DNA from: Pseudomonadota bacterium
GTDB lineage: Bacteria > Pseudomonadota > Alphaproteobacteria > Rhizobiales > Xanthobacteraceae
Direction: 5' to 3'
NCBI GenBank assembly: GCA_023414975.1
Contig: JAEZMI010000266.1
Coordinates: forward strand, 1 to 18,717
Length of the DNA: 18,717 nucleotides
The notes under the pieces are model-generated. The model was not told the origin of the DNA and ran no database searches. It worked only from the letters and a program-made list of their open reading frames with translations. The position numbers were made by a program, and so were the translations under genes. Below, piece by piece: positions 7,190 through 13,424 of this stretch. Each line of letters starts with the position of its first letter. Position 1 is the stretch's first letter.

Positions 7190-8224
7190 ATGTCGAGCGG
7201 GCAGCGGGAACCACCTACGGTCCATCGCTTCGACAGCGCGAGCGTGCCGCACGGGCAGCGGTTCGAGCAGTGGTCCGACCTGTTCTCGCCGATCTTCGAG
7301 GTCAGCCTGCCTGATCGTAATGCACGCGAGGTCTTTCACGGCCGATTGGAGACCCACCATCTCGGCGGAGTCCTGCTCGGGCGCTGCGCCACCGTCACCC
7401 AGACATTCCAGCGCAACGCCCAGGTGATCGCCCGAAGCGGCATGGATCATTATCTGATCCAACTGCTCTGCGCGGGCACATCGCAAGGCTCGATGGGCAA
7501 GCGCGAGGTGGATGTGCGGCCGGGCGATATCTGTGTGTTCGACCTCGCACAGACCATCCACACCATCGACCGCGATATCGACGCGCTCACCCTGTGCCTG
7601 CCGCGCGAATTGCTGGCGCCCCTCGTGGCCGAGCCGGACGGGCTGCACGGCATCGTTCTGCGCGGGGACACACCGGTTGGCGCGGTGCTCGCCAATTACA
7701 TCAGCTCGCTCAGCCGGGTCGTCACCTCGCTTTCCGCGCGCGAGGCGGGGGGCATTGCGCGGGGCACGCCCGCTTTCATCGCGGGTTGCCTCGGCCCGTC
7801 GATGCGTTCCATCGAGCTCGCGCAGGAACGCCTTGAAGTCACGCGCCTGGTCGCCATCAAACGTTTCATCGAATCCCAACTGGCCAGCCCGGAGCTTGAC
7901 CCCAGTCGACTTTGCGAGACCTTCGGCCTGTCACGACCTACGCTCTACCGCTTGTTCGAGCCCATGGGCGGGGTGGCCGGCTACATCCTCCACCGTCGGC
8001 TGGCTCGATCACTTGCCGATCTCACCTCCACCCGGCACCACCGTATTGCCGACATTGCCCATCGCTGGGGTTTCAGCTCGGAAGCCGCCTTCAGCAAGGC
8101 CTTCCGCGCCGCCTATGGCATGTCACCGCGGGAGGCCCGGTCGGGCGAATGGCGAGCCGGCCTGCCGGTTGAGAACGGCACCAATGTTCTGAAACGGTGG
8201 TTTCAGGACCTCGCCGTCGTTTGA
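7190..8224 (+). CDS. AraC-family transcriptional regulator 1
   Basis: Transcription factor of 344 aa. The N-terminal region (about 15-200) opens with FDSASVPHGQRFEQWSDLFSPIFEVSLPDR and resembles the AraC-binding-like ligand/dimerisation domain, with the cupin-like turn VDVRPGDICVFDL. The C-terminal 100 residues carry two helix-turn-helices: LDPSRLCETFGLSRPTLYRLFEPMGGV and then RIADIAHRWGFSSEAAFSKAFRAAYGMSPREAR, the AraC family signature. I chose ATG 7190 because AGAGGAG lies 12 bases upstream and a promoter-like TTGACA lies before it. An open frame runs back to a GTG at 7052 but would cross that promoter. It is divergent from the precursor genes, the usual position for a local regulator, and convergent with the second AraC gene, 15 bases away. 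The ligand is unknown. Confidence 0.88.
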   Translation: MSSGQREPPTVHRFDSASVPHGQRFEQWSDLFSPIFEVSLPDRNAREVFHGRLETHHLGGVLLGRCATVTQTFQRNAQVIARSGMDHYLIQLLCAGTSQGSMGKREVDVRPGDICVFDLAQTIHTIDRDIDALTLCLPRELLAPLVAEPDGLHGIVLRGDTPVGAVLANYISSLSRVVTSLSAREAGGIARGTPAFIAGCLGPSMRSIELAQERLEVTRLVAIKRFIESQLASPELDPSRLCETFGLSRPTLYRLFEPMGGVAGYILHRRLARSLADLTSTRHHRIADIAHRWGFSSEAAFSKAFRAAYGMSPREARSGEWRAGLPVENGTNVLKRWFQDLAVV

Positions 8225-8239
8225 CGCGCTGCGCGCACC

Positions 8240-9304
8240 CTACGCGGGGTAAAGTGAGTGCATCCAGCGGCGCAGCAAACGTTCGGCAGCCCCGTCGTCC
8301 GTACCGGCGTGCTCGGGCGCCAGCAGACGCCGCAGGCTCTCCGCCGTATCGCCGGCCTCGGTGGGAGACATGCCATAGGCGGCTCGGAAGGCGCGGCTGA
8401 ACGAAGCTTCGGAACCGAAGCCCCAGCGCAGCGCGACATCGAGCACACGCCCGCGCTCCTGGCGCCGCGTCATAAGCTCGGCAAAAGCGCGGGCGAGCCG
8501 GCGGCGGCGGATGTAGGCGACCAAACCGCCCTGCTCCTCGAACAGGCGGTAGAGGCTGGACCGCGAGATACCGAACGTGCGGCAGATCGTGTCGCCTCCG
8601 AGATCGGGCGCCTCCAGCCGCTCGTTGATGAACCGCTGAATCCGCTCCAGCGTTATCGCATGCATCTCGGCGACGGTTCGCTCCCGAGCGTCGAGGCTCG
8701 ACCCGAGGCAAGCGGCGATCAGATGTGCCGTGCCGCCGGCAATTACGTGCGCCTCGCGCCCGCTCATCTGGCCGAGCTGGGCATAGAGCGTGCGCAGATG
8801 ATCCCCGAGCAAGGCGCCGATGCCCGTACTCCCTGCCAGCACCACCCCGTGAAGCGCATCCGGCGACTTCACAAGGGGTGCAAGGCTGGCGCGGGGCACG
8901 ACCACCGTGATGTTGCGAAAGGCGCTCGCCTGCGTCGCCAGAGGGCGGGACAGATCGAGCACGCAGACATCCCCCGCGCGTATCTCCATCTCCCTGCCGC
9001 CCGCCGTTCCGGCGAAACCGCCCTCCAGATAGACCTGCACCAGCACATGCTCGACCGCGGTCCGCGCGATGGTGGCGCCGCTCCGCTGGAAATTCACCGC
9101 GGAACCGGCGGTGTCGGCGATAAGCATACCACCGAGATGAAAGGTGGTAATCGCGCCGTCGAAATCATCATCTGCGCCGCGCCCGGGCAACGACACGTCA
9201 AAAACGGTAGAAAGGATATCGCTCCATTGTTCGAAACAGGTGCGGCCGGCCAGCGCGCCCCGTTCGAAATCAAACCTCGGCAGGTCCGAAACGTCGTCAG
9301 CCAC
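8240..9304 (-). CDS. AraC-family transcriptional regulator 2
   Basis: Paralogue of the neighbouring regulators, 354 aa. The N-terminal domain begins FDFERGALAGRTCFEQWSDILSTVFDVSLPGR, closely matching regulator 1 (RFEQWSDLFSPIFEVSLPDR), and has the same MEIRAGDVCVLDLSRP turn. The DNA-binding half shows GGDTICRTFGISRSSLYRLFEEQGGL and VLDVALRWGFGSEASFSRAFRAAYGMSPTEA. The start is GTG with AAGG about 8 bases upstream; no ATG is near. The C-terminal tail after the second helix-turn-helix is longer than usual (about 45 residues). It lies downstream of regulator 3 on the same strand with a 216-base gap, so it may have its own promoter. The shared GTCTCAAAA element seen at the other two regulators was not found in front of this one. 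Confidence 0.86.
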   Translation of the reverse strand: MADDVSDLPRFDFERGALAGRTCFEQWSDILSTVFDVSLPGRGADDDFDGAITTFHLGGMLIADTAGSAVNFQRSGATIARTAVEHVLVQVYLEGGFAGTAGGREMEIRAGDVCVLDLSRPLATQASAFRNITVVVPRASLAPLVKSPDALHGVVLAGSTGIGALLGDHLRTLYAQLGQMSGREAHVIAGGTAHLIAACLGSSLDARERTVAEMHAITLERIQRFINERLEAPDLGGDTICRTFGISRSSLYRLFEEQGGLVAYIRRRRLARAFAELMTRRQERGRVLDVALRWGFGSEASFSRAFRAAYGMSPTEAGDTAESLRRLLAPEHAGTDDGAAERLLRRWMHSLYPA

Positions 9305-9520
9305 GAAGTAACCTTGAGCCAGCGTTATGAAGTGCGCAGATGTAGCCTAACTTCTACTCAACCCCGTGGTCGCATCAAGCAAGCCGTCGGCAAAGGCTTC
9401 CTCGTCCGATCTTGCGGTGCTCGCGCGAATCCGAGCGGCACTCAATATGCTTCCGTGGCCGCCTGCCGCCGCCCACCACCTTGCATGGCGCACCTTCCAT
9501 TTTTAGCTCTCAGGCCGATT

Positions 9521-10531
9521 TCAGAGCGAGACCAGCCAGTGGGCAAAGACCCGCCGCACGGGGTCGGCTTCCTTTTCGGAGTCACGTCTCACAATAGGCG
9601 CCCCCTCCGCCAGGGCCGCGCGCGCATCACGTGGGGAACAGCCGTAATAGGCCTTAAAGGCATGACTGAACTGCGATTCGCTGGAGAAGCACAGATCCTG
9701 GCCCACGGCCCCCACGGCGAGGTGACCGGAGCGGAGATCACGGATCGCCTGATGCAGGCGCGCCTCGCGAATGGCCCGTGCGACACCGCCCAGGGGCTCG
9801 AACAATCGGTACAGACTCGCTCGCGACATCCCGATCTCCCGAGCGAGCATTTCCGGGTCCAAGCGCGGGTTGCGCAGGTTCGCATGAATGAAGTCGCGTG
9901 CCTTTCGCACGAAAGCGAGATCGAGTTCTGCCCGCGCGTGCCGGGCGTTTTCCTTTCCCGGCTGAAGACAGGCCGCGATCAAATGCGGTGTCAGGCTGAG
10001 CAGGTCGTCCGCCGTCTTGACGCCTGTGCGCTGGGTGAACCGCATCAGCGACACCACATGCTCAGCCAGAAACAAAGCCTGCGGCGTAAGCAGGCTATCG
10101 CCATGGAACGACGCTAACGCGTCGCGCACGGGACCGGCGAAGGCGTAGCGCGGGAGGATCAGCGAAATATTGTGCTCGGGCGTCTCTCGGTGGTCTATCG
10201 GCTGGCCGAGATCGATCACGGTGAGTGCCTGCGCCTGTCCTCCTTGGTCGGGCGCGCCATCGAGATCGATCCGCAGCATGAAGTGATCGAGAAAGTCCCG
10301 CAGGATGCGCTGGCGTGGACGCTCGAAGATGAACCGTTGAGTCTGCATTGCACTCAGCAGCATCGTTCCGAGATTGGCGCTACTGATGGCGCCTTCAAAC
10401 CGCGATCTCTCGTCGGGTGGAACCTGCGACATCTCGAACATGGTGTTGATCCGTAGGCGGAACGCGTCGAAGCGTTCCTCTGCGGGAGCTTCCTGCGTCG
10501 AGAAGTGATGAAAGCGCACGTTCTTCTGCAT
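9521..10531 (-). CDS. AraC-family transcriptional regulator 3
   Basis: Third paralogue, 336 aa from the ATG at 10531. It is the most divergent in the N-terminal domain (EERFDAFRLRINTMFEMSQVPPDE aligns with the FEQWSD block of the others). The C-terminal DNA-binding half is typical: LDPEMLAREIGMSRASLYRLFEPLGGV and then AVGAVGQDLCFSSESQFSHAFKAYYGCSPRDAR. GGGGA lies 3 bases before this ATG, which is a short spacing. A TTG at 10561 would add ten residues but has no ribosome binding site. A GTCTCAAAA-TTTGCC element lies 51 bases upstream. It is divergent from the Sel1-repeat gene. Its target could be itself, the peptide locus, or both; the sequence does not say which. Confidence 0.85.
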   Translation of the reverse strand: MQKNVRFHHFSTQEAPAEERFDAFRLRINTMFEMSQVPPDERSRFEGAISSANLGTMLLSAMQTQRFIFERPRQRILRDFLDHFMLRIDLDGAPDQGGQAQALTVIDLGQPIDHRETPEHNISLILPRYAFAGPVRDALASFHGDSLLTPQALFLAEHVVSLMRFTQRTGVKTADDLLSLTPHLIAACLQPGKENARHARAELDLAFVRKARDFIHANLRNPRLDPEMLAREIGMSRASLYRLFEPLGGVARAIREARLHQAIRDLRSGHLAVGAVGQDLCFSSESQFSHAFKAYYGCSPRDARAALAEGAPIVRRDSEKEADPVRRVFAHWLVSL

Positions 10532-10581
10532 CGTTCCCCGAACGGTAATTAGTTCCGACAAACTTGGCTACTACTGTTGCC

Positions 10582-10597
10582 GGGCAAATTTTGAGAC
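10582..10597 (-). promoter_or_regulatory. Candidate regulator site upstream of AraC regulator 3
   Basis: Read on the minus strand this is GTCTCAAAATTTGCCC. It matches GTCTCAAAAACTTGCC at 7080-7095 upstream of regulator 1, with a one-base length difference, and has the same orientation relative to the regulator gene. The match is GTCTCAAAA, one or two bases, then TTGCC. Confidence 0.4.
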
Positions 10598-10710
10598 GCC
10601 GGAGCAATTCCGGTCGGTCATTCTGCGACGCTTACGATAACACTTCATGCAGCTCTATCTATAGCGTGGAGGACGGGTGTTGATCATCCACGGTCAAGGT
10701 TCCTCGTCTC

Positions 10711-11934
10711 ATGTGTTGCAGCAAATCTGCGCCGCCGCGCGGCATCATCCCGGTCGCGCTCGCCGGCCTCATTCTTGCTGCCGTCCCGGCGCTCGTATGG
10801 TCGAGCCCGGATCCGGCCATCGCCGCCTGCGACGAACTGGCAGCCAGCCCCAATGACCATGCCCCCGGACGGCCCGGGGTCGCCTTTGAAGACATCGACG
10901 GCGAACGCGCCAGGGACGCCTGCCGAACGGCGCATCGCAGCGAACCCGACAATGCGCGGCTCGCCTTTCAGCTTGGGCGCGCCGAGCAGAAGCTCGGCAA
11001 CCACGCCGAAGCGCTCGCACTGTTCGAGGAAGCTCGCCTTAGGGGCTACAGCCTTGCTGATGTCGCGATCGGAATCCTCCACGACCAAGGCCTGGGTGTT
11101 CCGCAGGATTACGGCAAAGCACTGGCGCATTACCGCCGCGCGGCTGATGCAGGAATTGGCGTCGGCCTGAGCAATGTAGCCGATCTATATGCTGAGGGAC
11201 TCGGTGTGCCTCGCGAAGACGCAAAAGCTCTCGCGCTGTATCGCCAGGCGGCGGCGGCCGGCTATGTCCCCGCTTATGGCAAGCTTGCGGATCGTCTCGC
11301 GGATACATACGCGCCCAGCAATGATCCACGCCCGGTGATCGACGCCTATCTCGCCGCATCCGGACATGGCATTGGCTCCGCAAATGTCGCCCTGGGAGAG
11401 TTCTACCGAGACGGCCGGTTTGGTCTGCAGGCTGATCCTGTGGCCGCCAGCGCGCATTTTGAAGCCGCCATGGCAGCGGGGGAGCCCGTCGCGGCTCTTC
11501 ACCTCGCCGAGCTGCTTACCTTCGGCCGCGACAAGGCGCGGCGCAACCTCGTCCGCGCTGGCGAGCTGCTCGCCGGCCTGGCCGAAACCGGTGATGCGCC
11601 GCTGCGGTCAGATGCGCTGGCACTGCTTGCCGAGATCGCCCTGCAGCGTGTCGGGGAGGAAAAGCAGGCCGCGCGCCTGATTGATCAGGCCCTCGTCCTC
11701 CAGCCCGACAATCCCGGAGCCTTAGCGGCCTTATCCGAACTGCTGCTGCGCAGCCGCGACTTTCATGGCGCGGATGCTGCGCTCGCCAGCGCCATTGAGG
11801 CGGCTCCCGACTGGGCGCCCTATTACCTGCGCCGCGCCGGAGTCCAAGAGGAGATGCATCAACCAGAGGCGGCGGAAAAGCAACGTGCGAATGCTGCGGC
11901 CGTCTCGGCCGGAGCTGGCATACTGCCTCGGTAG
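10711..11934 (+). CDS. Exported Sel1/TPR repeat protein
   Basis: Solenoid repeat protein of 407 aa, probably periplasmic. A hydrophobic N-terminal segment (GIIPVALAGLILAAVPALVW, about 11-30) ending near AIAA looks like a signal peptide. A Cys-containing block follows (ACDELAASPNDHAPGRPGVAFEDIDGERARDAC) that commonly precedes Sel1 repeats in alphaproteobacterial proteins. Sel1-like units are clear at about 115-195 (GILHDQGLGVPQDYGKALAHYRRAADAG, then DLYAEGLGVPREDAKALALYRQAAAAG). Further degenerate TPR-like helices run to about 385. Such proteins usually scaffold or adapt other proteins and have no catalytic site. The ribosome binding site is weak (AAGG 11 bases upstream). It lies between the regulator cluster and an orphan precursor. 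A link to peptide export or immunity is possible but unsupported. Confidence 0.8.
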   Translation: MCCSKSAPPRGIIPVALAGLILAAVPALVWSSPDPAIAACDELAASPNDHAPGRPGVAFEDIDGERARDACRTAHRSEPDNARLAFQLGRAEQKLGNHAEALALFEEARLRGYSLADVAIGILHDQGLGVPQDYGKALAHYRRAADAGIGVGLSNVADLYAEGLGVPREDAKALALYRQAAAAGYVPAYGKLADRLADTYAPSNDPRPVIDAYLAASGHGIGSANVALGEFYRDGRFGLQADPVAASAHFEAAMAAGEPVAALHLAELLTFGRDKARRNLVRAGELLAGLAETGDAPLRSDALALLAEIALQRVGEEKQAARLIDQALVLQPDNPGALAALSELLLRSRDFHGADAALASAIEAAPDWAPYYLRRAGVQEEMHQPEAAEKQRANAAAVSAGAGILPR

Positions 11935-12068
11935 CCGAAGCCCCAGACAGGCAGATTGACGCCGCGAAGAGCCGGAGGCTTAATTTGATAGCACCGGATT
12001 GATAAATTTACGAACTCATGCAAATAGCGATTACGCTTCGACAGAAAATACACAGGGAGAACAGTCAT

Positions 12069-12332
12069 ATGAAACACGAAAAATTGGTAGAATTTAGCAA
12101 AAAAACAGATATTGAAATCGAAAGTCCATCAAAATATTTGCATATATTTGAAAGCTCAAATTCGCTGATAAATTATGCGGCTTCAAAAAATTATAAGCTT
12201 TCCGAAACGGAAGCCGACGATCTGATTTTACAGTTTCGTGAATCTGTCGGCGAGTCCAAGGCGCAACCGCTCTCCGACGAAAGTCTCGACCTTGTAAGCG
12301 GCGCCGGGGCCCGACAGCCACACTGGTCCTAG
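12069..12332 (+). CDS. Orphan A+T-rich Nif11-type leader peptide precursor
   Basis: Precursor peptide of 87 aa starting at ATG 12069, with AGGGAGA about 8 bases upstream; the frame stays open further back without another good start. The leader (1-79) is a diverged Nif11 type: LVEFSKKTDIEIES, a helix around SNSLINYAASKNYKLSETEADDL, and the end motif LSDESLDLVSGA. Predicted cleavage after GA (78-79) leaves only GARQPHWS. Base composition is unlike everything around it: 58 of 180 bases in 12061-12240 are G or C, whereas neighbours are strongly G+C-rich. Lys, Asn, Ile and Tyr are used freely, so recent transfer is likely. It stands apart from the exporter genes and on the opposite strand. An IS element sits inside its stop codon without changing the protein. 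It may use the same exporter in trans, or be a decaying relic. Confidence 0.75.
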   Translation: MKHEKLVEFSKKTDIEIESPSKYLHIFESSNSLINYAASKNYKLSETEADDLILQFRESVGESKAQPLSDESLDLVSGAGARQPHWS

Positions 12333-12772
12333 GTCGTGGACTCATAACTTCTGACCCACAGTCGCGCTGAGGCCAGCGCGACTGCCGCGAGGAAGTTCCT
12401 TGCGAGCTTGTCGTATCGGGTGGCGACGCGCCGGAAGTGCTTGAGTTTGCAGAAGAAGCGCTCGACGAGGTTGCGCTGTCGATAGAGGCGCGGATCGACC
12501 GATCTCTGGAGCTTTCGGTCGCGCTGGGTCGGGATGTGGGCCTGTCCGCCGCGTCGGCTGACGAGATCGATCAGGTGCTGCCAATCATAGCCACGATCGG
12601 CGATGACGATCGACGTTGCCCGCAGGCCTTCGAGCAGACCGGGTGCGGCAGCCTTGTCCGAAGCCTGGCCCGGCGTGAGCGCGAGGCGGACCGGCAGTCC
12701 ATGCTCGTCGACGACGACATGGATCTTGCTGGTCAGTCCTCCACGAGAACGGCCGATGGCGTGATCCGGGCC
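12329..12772 (-). CDS. IS5/IS427-type transposase, second reading frame (catalytic part)
   Basis: C-terminal part of the transposase, in the -1 frame relative to the first frame; 147 codons before the stop. It carries the second acidic residue in IVIADRGYDW and the glutamate in RQRNLVERFFCKLKHFRRVATRYDK, completing a DDE triad with the first frame (D92, D167, E212 in the joined 255-residue protein). It ends ARLWVRSYESTT. Its TAG stop lies outside the element, made from the TA target duplication plus one host base. There is no good start of its own, so it must be made by frameshifting from the first frame. No internal stops are present, so the element may be active. Confidence 0.85.
   Translation of the reverse strand, partial: GPDHAIGRSRGGLTSKIHVVVDEHGLPVRLALTPGQASDKAAAPGLLEGLRATSIVIADRGYDWQHLIDLVSRRGGQAHIPTQRDRKLQRSVDPRLYRQRNLVERFFCKLKHFRRVATRYDKLARNFLAAVALASARLWVRSYESTT
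12332..12347 (+). repeat. Left terminal inverted repeat of the IS
   Basis: GGTCGTGGACTCATAA reads inward from the left end. It matches the inward-read right end (GGTTCTGTACCCATAA) at 12 of 16 positions, including the first three bases and the inner CATAA. Confidence 0.85.
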
Positions 12773-13095
12773 CCCTTTTTACCGCCGGCGGCGTGCTGGT
12801 GGGCGCGGATGATCGAGCTGTCGATCAACTGCATCGATTGTGGCGACGCGGCCGCCAATGCCTCGAAAACCCGCAGCCATACGCCCGCCTTGGCCCAGCG
12901 ATTGTAGCGATTGTAGGCCGTCGTATAGGGGCCGTAGCGCTCCGGCAGGTCGCGCCAAGGCGAGCCCGTTCGCAGGATGTAGAAGATCGCGTTCAGGACG
13001 CGACGGTCATCCGTTCGCTTCACGCCGCGGGGCTTGTTCGGGAGCAGCGGCGCCATCACCGCCCACTCCGCATCCGTCAGGTCGAAACGCGCCAT
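12733..13095 (-). CDS. IS5/IS427-type transposase, first reading frame
   Basis: N-terminal part of the transposase, 120 aa if read without frameshift. It starts MARFDLTDAEWAVMAPLLPNK and contains the family block DDRRVLNAIFYILRTGSPWRDLPERYGPYTTAYNRYNRWAKAGVW. The first catalytic Asp is D92 in QLIDSSIIRAHQHAAGGKKG. The ATG has GGAGGAA 6-7 bases upstream. The slippery heptamer A-AAG-GGG (12778-12772) lets ribosomes shift into the -1 frame to give the 255-residue enzyme. The unshifted 120-residue product lacks two of the three catalytic residues and could act as an inhibitor, as known for some IS elements; that is inference here. The SD lies in a 10-bp hairpin (13097-13123) that would limit translation from outside transcripts. 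Confidence 0.9.
   Translation of the reverse strand: MARFDLTDAEWAVMAPLLPNKPRGVKRTDDRRVLNAIFYILRTGSPWRDLPERYGPYTTAYNRYNRWAKAGVWLRVFEALAAASPQSMQLIDSSIIRAHQHAAGGKKGARITPSAVLVED
12772..12778 (-). promoter_or_regulatory. -1 frameshift heptamer A-AAG-GGG
   Basis: On the minus strand five A and five G are adjacent. In the first transposase frame the codons AAA AAG GGG give the X-XXY-YYZ heptamer A-AAG-GGG, and a -1 slip leads directly into the open second frame that contains the remaining catalytic residues. Confidence 0.8.
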
Positions 13096-13096
13096 C

Positions 13097-13123
13097 CAAG
13101 TTCCTCCGCTGTCGAGGAACTTG
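13097..13123 (-). promoter_or_regulatory. Hairpin sequestering the transposase ribosome binding site
   Basis: CAAGTTCCTC (13097-13106) and GAGGAACTTG (13114-13123) are perfect inverted repeats around a 7-base loop. In transposase mRNA one arm is the GAGGAA ribosome binding site, just before the ATG at 13095. Transcripts entering from outside the element would fold and hide it, a control known from other IS elements. Confidence 0.6.
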
Positions 13124-13154
13124 AATCACAATCCCACCCCACACGGAATCCAGC

Positions 13155-13170
13155 TTATGGGTACAGAACC
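13155..13170 (-). repeat. Right terminal inverted repeat of the IS
   Basis: Read inward on the minus strand this is GGTTCTGTACCCATAA, pairing with the left end at 12 of 16 positions. The host TA duplication follows at 13171-13172. Confidence 0.85.
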
Positions 13171-13172
13171 TA

Positions 13173-13424
13173 GAGCCGGCGCCGGTCGGCCAGCACCGCA
13201 GGCTGTTTCAATCTGATCGGATTCCGCGCTGGAAGTGGGGGTAATCCGCGCCGCGACCGAAACCGGCGCGACCAACACCTGCGTAACCGGGGCGGCGCGG
13301 CCGGGGAGCCCGCCGGGGCGGGGGCAGGAGCGGGCGCAGGCGCGGGTAATTCCTTCAACAATACGCCGTAATCCTGCGCACGGTAGTTTTCCCGTCCGCT
13401 CGATCCGGCGCCAAGGAGTTCCCC
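13173..13424. other. Intergenic region after the IS, no supported gene
   Basis: 252 bases that were directly downstream of the orphan precursor before the IS insertion. They are G+C-rich again, with a purine/C-rich run near 13315-13345 that reads as an alternating Pro-Ala string on the minus strand. No start with a ribosome binding site, no clear terminator and no recognisable promoter was seen, apart from the AAGGAG (13413-13418) belonging to the next gene. Confidence 0.5.

Larger units (their letters stand above)
12332..13170. mobile_element. Complete IS5-family (IS427 group) insertion sequence, 839 bp
   Basis: Element with imperfect 16-bp terminal inverted repeats and a 2-bp TA target duplication (12330-12331 and 13171-13172). 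It holds two overlapping transposase frames on the minus strand joined by a -1 frameshift, the normal plan for the IS427 group. Length and DDE motifs fit. Removing the element and one TA restores an uninterrupted upstream gene whose stop codon is still TAG, so the original site can be reconstructed. The element is G+C-rich like the chromosome, unlike the A+T-rich gene it hit. Confidence 0.9.

Noticed and set aside
8225..8239. Terminator between the convergent AraC regulators 1 and 2
   Set aside because: The gap is 15 bases, with no stem-loop or T-run.
8258..10117. 619-codon open frame on the plus strand across two AraC genes
   Set aside because: It runs antisense through two well-supported regulators and has low-complexity G+C-rich composition; no start signal or domain supports it.
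12018..12068. 17-codon N-terminal extension of the orphan precursor from ATG 12018
   Set aside because: There is no SD before it, while ATG 12069 has AGGGAGA at good spacing and gives a normal leader start.
12342..12584. 80-codon minus-strand open frame inside the IS
   Set aside because: It is in a different frame from the transposase; the frame holding the DDE residues was translated by hand and explains the region.
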